DNA of 64,000 nucleotides from NCBI GenBank assembly GCA_017441385.1, contig JAFRXY010000107.1, positions 17,382 through 81,381 on the forward strand, written 5' to 3'. The translations under genes and the position numbers were made by a program. The notes beneath the pieces are model-generated. The model was not told the DNA's origin and did no database searches. It was given only the letters and a program-made list of their open reading frames with translations. This DNA comes from Clostridia bacterium. Lineage in GTDB: Bacteria; Bacillota; Clostridia; Oscillospirales; Acutalibacteraceae. Positions within the stretch are counted from its first letter, which is position 1, and each line of letters starts with the position of its first letter. Positions 49,450-58,292 of the stretch are shown here, piece by piece.

Positions 49450-50616
49450 ATGAATTTGATTTATCTGGATAATGCCGCTACGACATGGCCAAAGCCCCGG
49501 GGAACGGGAGCGGCAGTAGCGGAAGTGCTTTCCTCTCGGGGGGCGAACCCGGGGCGTGGAAGCTACCGCATGGCGGAGCTGTCCTCCGAGCTTGTCTACC
49601 GCTGCCGCTGCCGCGCGGCGGAATTCTTCGGTGCAAAGGCGCCGGAGCGTGTAATCTTCACCCCTTCCTGCACCCATTCCATCAATTATGTCCTGAAAGG
49701 CTTGCTGTCGGCGGGAGATCACGTCATTATTTCCGACATGGAGCACAACGCCGTCAGCCGTCCGGTGATGGCGCTGGCCAAGAAAGGCGTGCAATTCAGC
49801 GTGGCCCATGTGGAGGAAGGGGACGCGGAGGCCACTGTCGCCGCCTTCCGCAGAGCCATGCGGGTCAATACCAAGCTCATCTTCTGCACGCACGCCTCCA
49901 ACGTATTCGGCATCAAACTGCCGATTGCGAAGATAGGGCAGCTTGCACACCGCAACGGAATTCTCTTCGGTGTGGACTGCGCCCAGAGCGCCGGAACCGC
50001 CCCGCTGGACCTCGCCCAACTGCCCGCCGACTTTCTCTGCATGCCGGCGCACAAGGGCCTTTACGGAATGATGGGACTGGGCTTGCTGATCGTCAATTGC
50101 GACACAAAGCTCGCTACCGTTATCGAAGGCGGCACCGGCAGCCTTTCCGGAGTGAATGTCCAGCCGGAATTCCTTCCCGACCGTCTGGAAAGCGGCACCC
50201 TGAACGTTCCCGCCATTGCCGCGCTGGAAGTGGGAATGAATTTCATCTCATCTGTGTCCCGTGAAAGACTGGAAGCTCATGAGATGAGCCTGATCTGCCG
50301 CGCCTATGACGCTCTTTCCTCCCTTCCGGAATGTGAACTTTACACTCAGCGACCCCGGAGCGAGACCCACGTCCCGCTGCTTTCCTTCAATATAAAGGGC
50401 ATTCCCTCCGACGACGCCGCAGGGATGCTGGGAGAACGCGATATAGCCGTCCGCGCGGGACTTCACTGCGCCGGGGAAGCCCACCGCGCCAAAGGCACCC
50501 AATCAACCGGCACAATCCGCATATGCCCCTCGGTCTTCACTTCCTCCGATGAGATAGACGCCTTCCTCGCCGCTGTGCGGGAGATTGCCGAAAAGCGCAC
50601 CGAGCATCCGCGCTAA
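49450..50616 (+). CDS. Class V aminotransferase, cysteine desulfurase-like
   Basis: 388 residues. PLP enzyme of the NifS/SufS fold: YLDNAATTWPKP, ISDMEHNAVSRP, CTHASNVFGIKLPI, FGVDCAQSAGTAPLDL, the PLP lysine in MPAHKGLYGMMGLG and the active-site Cys in AGLHCAGEAHR. It resembles the EF2568-type cysteine desulfurase family rather than IscS. With the DUF3343 protein it may mobilise sulfur or selenium from cysteine/selenocysteine for a specific acceptor; there is no IscU or SufU neighbour. Confidence 0.88.
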   Translation: MNLIYLDNAATTWPKPRGTGAAVAEVLSSRGANPGRGSYRMAELSSELVYRCRCRAAEFFGAKAPERVIFTPSCTHSINYVLKGLLSAGDHVIISDMEHNAVSRPVMALAKKGVQFSVAHVEEGDAEATVAAFRRAMRVNTKLIFCTHASNVFGIKLPIAKIGQLAHRNGILFGVDCAQSAGTAPLDLAQLPADFLCMPAHKGLYGMMGLGLLIVNCDTKLATVIEGGTGSLSGVNVQPEFLPDRLESGTLNVPAIAALEVGMNFISSVSRERLEAHEMSLICRAYDALSSLPECELYTQRPRSETHVPLLSFNIKGIPSDDAAGMLGERDIAVRAGLHCAGEAHRAKGTQSTGTIRICPSVFTSSDEIDAFLAAVREIAEKRTEHPR

Positions 50617-50652
50617 ATTACAAGATATTTCGATATTAATTTGAAAAAAATA

Positions 50653-50682
50653 TTGAATTCCCCTCCTTGTCTGTGTTATAAT
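50653..50682 (+). promoter_or_regulatory. SigA promoter of the ruv operon
   Basis: TTGAAT, 18-bp spacer, TATAAT with TGT before it; start near 50689. No SOS box of the CGAAC-N4-GTTCG type was noticed. Confidence 0.7.
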
Positions 50683-50725
50683 AATATGAATTACAGAATT
50701 CATATTGCAAAAGAGGGTGCAACAC

Positions 50726-51238
50726 ATGATCATTATGGGAATTGACCCCGGATATGCGCTGGTCGGCTTCGGCATTGTCAGATATGTTCCCCCCCACTTT
50801 GTTCCGGTGGAATACGGTTCCATCACCACCAAGTCCGACGTGCCCTTCGAGCGCAGACTGGAAACCATCTTCACGCGCACGCTTGAGCTGATTGACAAGC
50901 GCAAGCCGGAAGCAATCGCCATTGAGCGGCTGTATTATACCAACAACGCAAAAACTGTCATCGGCGTGGCGGAAGCGCGTGGAGTGATTCTTCTGGCGGC
51001 ACAGCTCAAGGGCGTTCCGATTTTTGAATATACCCCCCTGCAGGTCAAACAGGCGGTCACCGGCTACGGACAGGCTTTGAAGCCGCAAATGCAGGAAATG
51101 ACCCGCCGTCTGCTCTGCCTGAAGGAAATCCCCAAGCCGGACGACACCGCCGACGCGCTGGCCATTGCCATCTGTCACGGGCAGAACTGCACCGTGACCC
51201 GCCGTCTGCCCAAAAAATACTACTACCAGAAGAACTGA
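50726..51238 (+). CDS. ruvC: Holliday junction resolvase RuvC
   Basis: Cuts four-way DNA junctions symmetrically. 170 residues from the ATG behind GAGGGTG. Catalytic acids in MGIDPGYALVGFG (Asp), AIERLYYTNNAKT (Glu) and PDDTADALAIAICH (two Asp). The VKQAVTGYGQALKPQMQEM segment is also typical. First gene of ruvC-ruvA-ruvB. Confidence 0.96.
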   Translation: MIIMGIDPGYALVGFGIVRYVPPHFVPVEYGSITTKSDVPFERRLETIFTRTLELIDKRKPEAIAIERLYYTNNAKTVIGVAEARGVILLAAQLKGVPIFEYTPLQVKQAVTGYGQALKPQMQEMTRRLLCLKEIPKPDDTADALAIAICHGQNCTVTRRLPKKYYYQKN

Positions 51239-51249
51239 GGTTTTACCGC

Positions 51250-51855
51250 ATGATTTACAGTCTGACAGGCAAGTACGTTGCCGCGGAGCCGAATTTTGTC
51301 GTGATTGACTGCGGAGGCGTGGGCTTTCAGTGCTTTACCTCCCTGTCCACCGTCACCCGGCTGCCCCAGCAGGGTTCCACCGTGACCCTGTATACTTACA
51401 TGAGCGTCACCGAGAACGCCATCACCCTTTACGGCTTCTCCCAAAAAACAGAACTCAGCTGCTTCAAAATGCTCATCTCCGTGTCGGGTATCGGCCCCAA
51501 GGCGGCCATTTCCATTCTTTCCACCCTCTCACCGGAGGACGTCGCGCTCGCGGTGGGTTCCGGGGATTACAAGGCGATCACACGCGCCAACGGCGTCGGC
51601 CCCAAGATCGCTCAGCGCGTCGTGCTGGAATTGAAGGACAAGTTCAAGAGCATGGGCGCACCCGCCGACCTTCCCAAAGGCGCTTCGGGCGGAAGTGTAT
51701 CTTCCCCCGGCAACGCCGCCGCCGCTATCAACGCCCTGATGGTGCTGGGCTGCCAGTCCTCCGAAGCCGCCAAGCTGGTGGCGAAGCTGGACGCGACTCT
51801 TCCCACCGAAGAGATCATCAGGCTGGCTCTCATCGAAATGGCAAAAGGAATATAA
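51250..51855 (+). CDS. ruvA: Holliday junction branch migration protein RuvA
   Basis: Binds the junction and recruits RuvB rings. 201 residues in three domains: OB-fold (MIYSLTGKYVAAEPNFVVI, YTYMSVTENAITLYGFSQ), two helix-hairpin-helix motifs (ISVSGIGPKAAISILSTL and ITRANGVGPKIAQRVVLELK) and the C-terminal RuvB-binding domain (AINALMVLGCQSSEAAKLV). ATG after GAGGT, 11 bases after ruvC. Confidence 0.96.
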   Translation: MIYSLTGKYVAAEPNFVVIDCGGVGFQCFTSLSTVTRLPQQGSTVTLYTYMSVTENAITLYGFSQKTELSCFKMLISVSGIGPKAAISILSTLSPEDVALAVGSGDYKAITRANGVGPKIAQRVVLELKDKFKSMGAPADLPKGASGGSVSSPGNAAAAINALMVLGCQSSEAAKLVAKLDATLPTEEIIRLALIEMAKGI

Positions 51856-51919
51856 GCGCGCAGCGAGGCTGCGCTAACTGAAGACTGAAGACTTAAGAAT
51901 TAAGAATGAATAATAAAAT
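51855..51919 (+). repeat. GC hairpin plus AAGAATTAAGAATGAATAA-type repeat
   Basis: AGCGC.GCAG / CTGC.GCGCT hairpin followed by ACTGAAGACTGAAGACTTAA and TAAGAATTAAGAATGAATAA. A similar element, in the other orientation, is at 55436-55492. Confidence 0.6.
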
Positions 51920-53048
51920 GAAAAAAAACAGCAATAAAAAAACCGACAGCGAAATCAAATCCGTATCGTTTGAGGATATGGAAATGGAATATACCGATTC
52001 CGACGACACGGATTTTGAAAACCGCATTGTCGCGCCGGAATACAATCCCGAAGACGCGGACACGGAGAACCCCCTCCGTCCCCAGACGCTGGATTCTTAC
52101 ATCGGTCAGGACACCGTCAAGCAAAATCTCTCGGTCTACATCAGCGCGGCGCTCGCCCGCCATGAGAGCCTTGACCACTGTCTGCTCTACGGCCCTCCCG
52201 GTCTGGGAAAGACCACTCTCGCCGGCATTATTGCCCACGAGATGGGGGTCGGCCTGCGCATTACCTCCGGCCCCGCCATTGAACGCCCCGGCGACCTCGC
52301 CGCGCTTCTCAGCTCGCTCAATCCCGGCGACGTGCTGTTTATCGACGAAATTCACCGTCTTTCCCGCACGGTGGAGGAAATTCTTTACCCCGCGATGGAG
52401 GATTTCGCCATCGACATCATCACCGGCAAGGGACAGGGAGCGATGAGCTACCACCTGCCGCTGCCGAAATTCACCCTTGTGGGGGCAACCACCCGCGCGG
52501 GGCAGCTTTCCGCACCCCTGCGCGACCGCTTCGGCGTGGTGCTGCGGCTGGAATTGTATTCCACTGAGCAGCTTGCCGACATTGTGGAACGCTCCGCCGG
52601 CATTCTCGGTATCGCCATTGACCGCGAAGGGGCGCTGGAACTTGCCTCCCGTTCGCGGGGAACGCCGCGTATCGCCAACCGGCTGCTGAGAAGGGTGCGC
52701 GATTTCGCGCAGGTGGTGGGCAACGGTGTGATCACCTGCGACATCGCCCGAATGGCGCTCGACCGGCAGGAGATCGACGAGCTGGGGCTGGACAAGATTG
52801 ACCGCCTGCTGCTCTCCGGCATCATCAAATTCTACGGCGGCGGCCCTGTCGGGTTGGAAACCATCGCGGCCGCCATCGGTGAAGAAGCCATTACGATTGA
52901 AGACGTGTACGAGCCTTATTTAATGCAGATCGGCTTTCTCGCACGCACGCCAAGGGGACGCTGCGCCACCCGCGCAGCCTATCTCCATCTGGGATTGCAA
53001 CCCCCGGAACCGGCGGGAGTCCCCGAACAGCAGTCGCTTTTTGACTGA
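51906..53048 (+). CDS. ruvB: Holliday junction branch migration ATPase RuvB
   Basis: Motor of RuvAB. 380 residues, longer than the usual 335-350 because of an acidic/Lys-rich N-terminal extension before [20 protein letters not shown]. Walker [12 protein letters not shown], Walker [11 protein letters not shown], sensor [10 protein letters not shown], arginine-finger region PLRDRFG and a winged-helix end with [12 protein letters not shown] and GRCATRAAY. The start is uncertain: the ATG at 51906 lies in the AT-rich repeat without a ribosome site, whereas ATG 51984 follows GAGG by 8 bases and would give 354 residues. Confidence 0.95.
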   Translation: MNNKMKKNSNKKTDSEIKSVSFEDMEMEYTDSDDTDFENRIVAPEYNPEDADTENPLRPQTLDSYIGQDTVKQNLSVYISAALARHESLDHCLLYGPPGLGKTTLAGIIAHEMGVGLRITSGPAIERPGDLAALLSSLNPGDVLFIDEIHRLSRTVEEILYPAMEDFAIDIITGKGQGAMSYHLPLPKFTLVGATTRAGQLSAPLRDRFGVVLRLELYSTEQLADIVERSAGILGIAIDREGALELASRSRGTPRIANRLLRRVRDFAQVVGNGVITCDIARMALDRQEIDELGLDKIDRLLLSGIIKFYGGGPVGLETIAAAIGEEAITIEDVYEPYLMQIGFLARTPRGRCATRAAYLHLGLQPPEPAGVPEQQSLFD

Positions 53049-53116
53049 ACTTAACACATATTATTGTATAAACGAATTGAATGCTTTCATATTTGGAAGG
53101 GAATGTTATAAAACCA

Positions 53117-54559
53117 ATGAAAATCAACAATGACAGATCGGCCTTTTACGGCAAAATCGGAGAAACCATTGACATTTATCAGGCGGAACACGCCGTGTCG
53201 GCCGCATTCACCAAGCTGGGGGGATATTCCTCCGCTACCCGTGAACGCTGCAAGGTGGTAGTGGGTCACGATGCAGGTCCCGCCGCCGACATGATGACCT
53301 CCGCCGTCTGCGCTGCCATTTGTGCCGCCGGCGCCAATGTAATTACTCTCGGTCAGGTACCTTCCGGGGCGGTTTCCTTTCTCACCGGCGTCTGCGACGC
53401 TGTGATGGGCGTCATGATCACAGGCAGCAGCTTTGACGGCGATGTGAGCGGTCTGAAATTCTATAACCGTGACGGCAACCAGGTCACAGGCGAAATGTTG
53501 CAGTCCATTCACGACGCAACCGAGCAATCTTCCGTCAGCGGCGCGAAGAAACTCGGCTCGATTTCTCCCGCCGGTTCCGACATCGTTTCCATGTATCTGC
53601 GCAATCTGATCGAAGCCGCCGGCAACACCGTCTTTGAGAGAATCAAGATTGCGGTGGACTGCGCCGGAAGTGCCTGTGCGCCCTTCGTCAAATATGTGCT
53701 GAATAAACTGGGGGCTGACGTTACCGTCATGGACAACGCCCTTGACAGCGACAAACCCGGAGTTACTTCCTACGAGAATCCCTCCGCCCTCATCAATTAC
53801 GTGCGCGACACCGAGAGCAACATCGGATTTGCTTTCAGCGCGGACGGCGAAATCTGCAAGGTGGCCCTTCCCGACGGCCGGTTCCTCGATTCCGAACGGC
53901 TGGCCGAGGTGTTCGGCAGGGTCTACGGCAAGGGCTACAGCACCGAGGAGGTCACCCCCGTCATTATGGTGAGCGACAACTGCCATGTCGCGCTGGCTCC
54001 TTACATCAAATCCATGGGCGCGGAGGCCAAGACCGTCACCGGCGACTACAGCTATCTCGCGGAGGAATATGCCGCCGACAAATCGGTCATTATGGCGGTC
54101 GACCGCATGAGCGGAATTGTCTTCCCCCGGCGCTCCTTTGTTCCGGACGGTCTGATGACCGCCATCATGCTGCTCAGCTGCATGAACCATATGGGCATGA
54201 CCATCGGAGAGCTTTCCTCTGAGGTCCCCAAGCTGATCCGCAGCGTCTCCACCGTCATCATTCCCTCCGGGGCTTTCATTCCGGTGCTCCGCACCACCGA
54301 TCTGGAGGAAGAAATCCGCGTGAAGCGCTCCTACCTGTCGGGCGACGGGCGCGTCCTGATGACCCGTCCGGAAGCCAACAAGGTGGAGATTATTGTGGAA
54401 GGCATCAAGGCGCAGCAGGTCAATCGCGTCATTGAGGAAGTCGAAGCGCTGGTGCGCAAGAATCTCCGCATTCCCGACGGCGCAACCGTTTTCCGCCGTC
54501 CCACTCCCCCCGCCGACAAGGAACCCGCTCCCGCCGAGCAACCCGCCGCAGGAGAGTAA
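53117..54559 (+). CDS. Phosphohexomutase-fold protein with degenerate active-site motifs
   Basis: 480 residues. The whole-length plan is that of GlmM/phosphomannomutase: four domains, with VVVGHDAGPAADMM, LGQVPSGAVSFLT and VMGVMITGSSFDGDVSGLKF aligning with the start and the phosphoserine loop. But the motifs are eroded. SASHNP is TGSSFD (the Ser, about residue 104, remains). The Mg loop DGDxDR is SADGEI. The sugar loop GGExSGH reads VDRMSG. The phosphate loop RPSGTEP reads RPEANKV. It probably lacks mutase activity or has a new substrate. The C-terminus is a Pro/Ala/Glu tail. It lies 6 bases before the methyltransferase gene. Confidence 0.75.
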   Translation: MKINNDRSAFYGKIGETIDIYQAEHAVSAAFTKLGGYSSATRERCKVVVGHDAGPAADMMTSAVCAAICAAGANVITLGQVPSGAVSFLTGVCDAVMGVMITGSSFDGDVSGLKFYNRDGNQVTGEMLQSIHDATEQSSVSGAKKLGSISPAGSDIVSMYLRNLIEAAGNTVFERIKIAVDCAGSACAPFVKYVLNKLGADVTVMDNALDSDKPGVTSYENPSALINYVRDTESNIGFAFSADGEICKVALPDGRFLDSERLAEVFGRVYGKGYSTEEVTPVIMVSDNCHVALAPYIKSMGAEAKTVTGDYSYLAEEYAADKSVIMAVDRMSGIVFPRRSFVPDGLMTAIMLLSCMNHMGMTIGELSSEVPKLIRSVSTVIIPSGAFIPVLRTTDLEEEIRVKRSYLSGDGRVLMTRPEANKVEIIVEGIKAQQVNRVIEEVEALVRKNLRIPDGATVFRRPTPPADKEPAPAEQPAAGE

Positions 54560-54565
54560 GAATTC

Positions 54566-55462
54566 ATGAGATATACAACTGACTGGAAGGATTATGAACT
54601 GATTGACGCTTCTTCCGGCGAAAGGCTGGAACGCTGGGGCGAGATCATCCTCATCCGTCCTGACCCCCAGATCATCTGGAATACGCCCAAAAATAATCCC
54701 CTCTGGCGCAAAGCGCACGCGCGGTATCACCGTTCTTCGTCGGGCGGCGGTCAGTGGGAGGTCATGAAGAAAATCCCCGACGTGTGGCAGGTGCGCTACA
54801 AGTCCCTCACCTTCAACATCAAGCCCATGGGCTTCAAGCACACGGGACTCTTCCCGGAGCAGGCAGTCAACTGGGACGATATGGCGGAATTGATCCGCTC
54901 CGCCGGCCGCCCGGTAAAGGTGCTGAATCTTTTCGCCTACACAGGCGGTGCGACGCTGGCCTGTCTTTCAGCCGGCGCAAACGTCTGCCATGTGGACGCC
55001 TCCAAGGGTATGACCCAGTGGGCGAGGGAAAACGCGGCATCTTCCGGGCTTGACAAGCTGCCCCAGCGCTGGATCGTAGACGACTGCATCAAATTCGTCC
55101 AGCGTGAGATTCGCCGCGGGAACCGGTACGACGCGGTGATCATGGATCCGCCCAGCTACGGCAGAGGCCCCGGCGGCGAGGTCTGGAAGCTGGAGGAACA
55201 GGTCTATTCCCTTGTGGAATTGTGCGCGCAGGTACTTACCGACGATCCTCTTTTCTTCAACATCAACAGCTACACCACCGGACTCAGCCCTTCGGTGATG
55301 AATTACCTGAACGGCGCCATTCTCCGACCGAAATTCGGCGGCACCATCACCGCCGACGAAATCGGCCTTCCCGTCACCGAAACGGGACTGATACTTCCCT
55401 GCGGCGCCACCGCGTCTTGGCGCTCGCATTCGCTCGCTAAGAGAATAGAGAATAATGAATAA
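54566..55462 (+). CDS. Class I SAM-dependent methyltransferase (RlmI/RlmK-like)
   Basis: 298 residues. ERWGEIILIRPDPQIIWNTP opens the protein, then FKHTGLFPEQAVNW, the SAM-binding loop KVLNLFAYTGGATLACLSAG, VDASKGMTQWARENAASSG and the catalytic-type motif YDAVIMDPPSYGRGPGG. These match the C-terminal methyltransferase half of 23S rRNA cytosine-C5 enzymes (RlmI/YccW-like), without the PUA domain. Target base unknown. The last residues (KRIENNE) are encoded by the AT-rich repeat at 55436, so the C-terminus may have been altered by that insertion. Confidence 0.85.
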   Translation: MRYTTDWKDYELIDASSGERLERWGEIILIRPDPQIIWNTPKNNPLWRKAHARYHRSSSGGGQWEVMKKIPDVWQVRYKSLTFNIKPMGFKHTGLFPEQAVNWDDMAELIRSAGRPVKVLNLFAYTGGATLACLSAGANVCHVDASKGMTQWARENAASSGLDKLPQRWIVDDCIKFVQREIRRGNRYDAVIMDPPSYGRGPGGEVWKLEEQVYSLVELCAQVLTDDPLFFNINSYTTGLSPSVMNYLNGAILRPKFGGTITADEIGLPVTETGLILPCGATASWRSHSLAKRIENNE

Positions 55463-55492
55463 CGAATAATGAAGGAAGGCGCGGTGCGCCTT
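55436..55492. repeat. AT-rich repeat plus GC hairpin between methyltransferase and ecfA1
   Basis: AGAATAGAGAATAATGAATA and ACGAATAATGAAGG precede a perfect 17-base hairpin AAGGCGC-GGT-GCGCCTT (55476-55492). It resembles the element before ruvB in the opposite orientation. A pyrimidine-rich stretch CTCCTCCTACCTCCTACC follows. Confidence 0.6.
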
Positions 55493-55541
55493 GGAATACA
55501 GGCTCCTCCTACCTCCTACCTTCCAGAAAGGTGTCTGATCT

Positions 55542-56438
55542 ATGGAACAAGCGATCATTATCGGTCACAGCTCGCCCGAAGTGGGCGCTGAAGTGCAGAT
55601 TTCGGTGCAAGACGTTTATTTTGAATATGAAAGCATGGACGAAACCCCGCCGAAGGAAGTGCTTCACGGCATCACGCTTGACATCCGAAGGGGGGAATTC
55701 GTTGCGCTGCTGGGGCACAACGGCTCCGGCAAGTCCACCATTGCCAAGCACATGAACGCCATTCTCCTGCCGAGCGGCGGGAAGGTATATGTCGACGGCA
55801 TGGACACAACCGACGAAGCGCTGCTCACCGACATCCGGCGCACAGTGGGAATGGTATTCCAGAACCCCGACAACCAGCTGGTTGCCACCATCGTGGAGGA
55901 GGACGTTGCCTTCGGCCCGGAGAATCTCGGCGTTCCATCGGCCGAAATGCGTCAGCTGGTGGACGACGCGCTCAAAGCGGTGGGCATGTACGAATACCGC
56001 CGCCACGCTCCCCACAAGCTGTCGGGCGGCCAGAAGCAGCGGGTCGCCATTGCGGGCATCATCGCCATGCGTCCCGAGTGCATTGTGTTTGACGAGCCGA
56101 CCGCCATGCTCGATCCCAGAGGCCGTCAGGAGGTCATGGACGCCATCGACAATCTTGTCAATAAACTGGGAATCACGGTAGTGCTGATCACGCATTACAT
56201 GGACGAAGCAGCCAGGGCCGACCGCGTTATTATCATCAATGACGGCAAACTGCTTATGGAAGGCCGTCCCAAGGAAGTATTCAGCCATATCGACATGCTC
56301 CGCGAACACCACCTCGACGTGCCGCAGGCGACCGAGCTCGCGCAGTACCTCCGCTCGCAGGGCTACGACATTCCCGACGACGTTCTCACCCCCGAGGAAT
56401 GCGCAAGAGCCATACTGAAGGCGGCGGACAGAAAGTAA
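55542..56438 (+). CDS. ecfA1: Energy-coupling factor transporter ATPase EcfA1
   Basis: One of the two ATPases that power vitamin/micronutrient uptake by ECF transporters. 298 residues. Walker [18 protein letters not shown] (about residue 60), Q-loop [10 protein letters not shown], signature [15 protein letters not shown], Walker [16 protein letters not shown] and the H-loop [11 protein letters not shown]. The EcfA1-type FQNPDNQ supports the call. ATG 8 bases after AAAGGTG. No S-component is next to it, so this is a shared group II module. Confidence 0.96.
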   Translation: MEQAIIIGHSSPEVGAEVQISVQDVYFEYESMDETPPKEVLHGITLDIRRGEFVALLGHNGSGKSTIAKHMNAILLPSGGKVYVDGMDTTDEALLTDIRRTVGMVFQNPDNQLVATIVEEDVAFGPENLGVPSAEMRQLVDDALKAVGMYEYRRHAPHKLSGGQKQRVAIAGIIAMRPECIVFDEPTAMLDPRGRQEVMDAIDNLVNKLGITVVLITHYMDEAARADRVIIINDGKLLMEGRPKEVFSHIDMLREHHLDVPQATELAQYLRSQGYDIPDDVLTPEECARAILKAADRK

Positions 56439-56448
56439 AGGAGTTTGT

Positions 56449-57408
56449 TTGTCCATGGGAATCATAGAAACACACGATTTGCGCTTTGTTTACGGAAAGG
56501 GCACTCCCTTTGAGAAGGTCGCGCTGGACGGCGTTAGCATTTCCATCGAACAGGGAGAATTCATCGGCGTTATCGGACATACCGGTTCGGGCAAATCCAC
56601 GCTTGTCCAGCTGCTCAACGGACTTCTGCGCCCCGAATCGGGCAGCATTCTGCTGGACGGCAACGACATCTGGGCTAAGCCGAAGAAGATCAGGAACGTC
56701 AGATTTCAGGTAGGTCTGGTGTTCCAGTACCCCGAATACCAGCTCTTTGAGGAAACAGTCTACAAGGACATCGCCTTCGGCCCCACCAACAAGGGCATCA
56801 AGGACAAGGAGGAACTGGACAGAATTATCCGCACCTCCGCCGAATTTGCCGGACTCAAGGAATCGCTGCTGGAAAAATCCCCCTTTGACCTTTCGGGCGG
56901 CGAGAAGCGCAGAGCCGCCATTGCTGGCGTGATTGCCATGGAGCCGAAGGTGCTGATTCTCGACGAACCCACCGCGGGACTTGACCCGCGAGGCCGGGAC
57001 AGGATTCTCGACAGAATCCGCGCCTACCGAGAAAAGACGGGAAGCACCGTGCTGCTGGTTTCGCATTCGATGGAAGACATTGCCCGCGTTGCCGACCGTG
57101 TGCTGGTCATGAACCGGGGCAAGGTGGAAATGTTCGACGAAACCAAAAATATTTTCAAAAACGGCGAACATCTCGCCGAGATCGGCCTGCGAGTACCGCA
57201 GGTGACGCAGGTATTTCTTGAATTAAAGCGACTGGGCGCCGATGTGCGCACCGACGTTTACACCATGGAATTTGCCAAGGGCGTGGCGCTGGATTTTCTC
57301 AGCAACAGCAAGCCGGAAACGGAAGAAAACGCAACGCCGGAGAAACCCGGTGAAGCGCCGCAGGACATTCCGGCGGAAGCGATGAGCGAAGGAGGCGGGG
57401 TTGAATGA
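56449..57408 (+). CDS. ecfA2: Energy-coupling factor transporter ATPase EcfA2
   Basis: Second ECF ATPase, 319 residues. Walker A VIGHTGSGKSTLVQLLNGLL, Q-loop FQYPEYQLFEETV (EcfA2 version), signature FDLSGGEKRRAAIAG, Walker B VLILDEPTAGLDPRG and H-loop LLVSHSMEDIARV. The C-terminal Pro/Glu/Ala tail is extra. The TTG at 56449 is 5 bases, and the ATG two codons on is 11 bases, after AAAGGAG; either could be used. Overlaps ecfT by 4 bases. Confidence 0.96.
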   Translation: MSMGIIETHDLRFVYGKGTPFEKVALDGVSISIEQGEFIGVIGHTGSGKSTLVQLLNGLLRPESGSILLDGNDIWAKPKKIRNVRFQVGLVFQYPEYQLFEETVYKDIAFGPTNKGIKDKEELDRIIRTSAEFAGLKESLLEKSPFDLSGGEKRRAAIAGVIAMEPKVLILDEPTAGLDPRGRDRILDRIRAYREKTGSTVLLVSHSMEDIARVADRVLVMNRGKVEMFDETKNIFKNGEHLAEIGLRVPQVTQVFLELKRLGADVRTDVYTMEFAKGVALDFLSNSKPETEENATPEKPGEAPQDIPAEAMSEGGGVE

Positions 57409-58223
57409 TTTCCGATATCACATTAGGACAGTTCATGCCGGGAAAATCCTTCATTCACAAGCTCGACCCGCGCATGAAGATCATTCTCATGACGGCTGTC
57501 ATCATCTTTGTCTTCCTCGTGAAGAATCTTCCGTCGCTGGGGGCTATGGCGGGATTTGTGGCGCTCGCCATGCTGCTTTCCCGCATTCCGATACGCATGT
57601 ATTTCAAGGGGCTGAAAGCCATCTGGTTCCTTGTCTTCTTCACCGCTGCGCTGAATGTGCTTTACATCAAGGGGGAGCATGTCGTATTTCAGTACAAGAT
57701 GCTCACTGTCTATGAGGAGGCGCTCTGGCAGAGCGGATTCATCGCCATAAGGCTGGTAATGATCGTCATTATCAGCTCCATGCTGACCTACACCACCTCC
57801 CCGACCGACCTCACCGCTGCCATTGAACGGCTGCTCGCTCCGCTGAAGCTGATTCGTGTGCCGGTGCACGAGCTTGCCATGATGATGACCATCGCGCTGC
57901 GCTTCATTCCCACACTGCTGGAGGAAACCGAGAAGATCATGAACGCCCAGAAGGCACGCGGCGCTGATCTGGAGAGCGGCGGCGTCATCAAAAGAGCCAA
58001 GGCGCTGATTCCGATACTCATTCCGCTCTTTATTTCCTCCTTCCGCAGGGCGTTTGAGCTGGCGACCGCCATGGACTGCCGCTGTTACACCGGCGGAAAA
58101 GGCCGTACACGTCTGAACGTGCTGAAATACCGCTTCCGCGACTTTTTCGCTTTTCTCTTCATCGCTGGCCTCTGCGCGGGAATTCTTTACCTGAACACCC
58201 TCGCGCCGTCACTGGTGAGATAA
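57405..58223 (+). CDS. ecfT: Energy-coupling factor transporter transmembrane protein EcfT
   Basis: Membrane scaffold linking EcfA1A2 to S-components. 272 residues, about five membrane helices. SFIHKLDPRMKIILMTAVII opens it; the cytosolic coupling region has the Ala-Arg-Gly motif in MNAQKARGADLESG and a second one replaced by ATAMDCRCYTGGKGRTRLN, as in many EcfT. ATGA overlap with ecfA2 and a GGAGGCGG ribosome site. The operon ends here with a hairpin. Confidence 0.95.
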   Translation: MISDITLGQFMPGKSFIHKLDPRMKIILMTAVIIFVFLVKNLPSLGAMAGFVALAMLLSRIPIRMYFKGLKAIWFLVFFTAALNVLYIKGEHVVFQYKMLTVYEEALWQSGFIAIRLVMIVIISSMLTYTTSPTDLTAAIERLLAPLKLIRVPVHELAMMMTIALRFIPTLLEETEKIMNAQKARGADLESGGVIKRAKALIPILIPLFISSFRRAFELATAMDCRCYTGGKGRTRLNVLKYRFRDFFAFLFIAGLCAGILYLNTLAPSLVR

Positions 58224-58236
58224 TTAATAAATCAAT

Positions 58237-58286
58237 CGGGCTTTCGCTCAGGGAATCGGAATGACAATTCCCTTGACGAAAGCCCG
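58237..58286. terminator. Terminator between ecfT and the envelope operon
   Basis: Outer arms CGGGCTTTCG / CGAAAGCCCG and inner TCAGGGAAT / ATTCCCTTGA; T-runs are poor in both directions, but position and stem suit two convergent genes. Confidence 0.75.
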
Positions 58287-58292
58287 TTATGT

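Noticed and set aside
53087..54841. 584-codon open frame on the minus strand
   Set aside because: It lies opposite the phosphohexomutase-like and methyltransferase genes, has His/Gly/Asp-heavy composition typical of an antisense reading, and no ribosome site or family motif.
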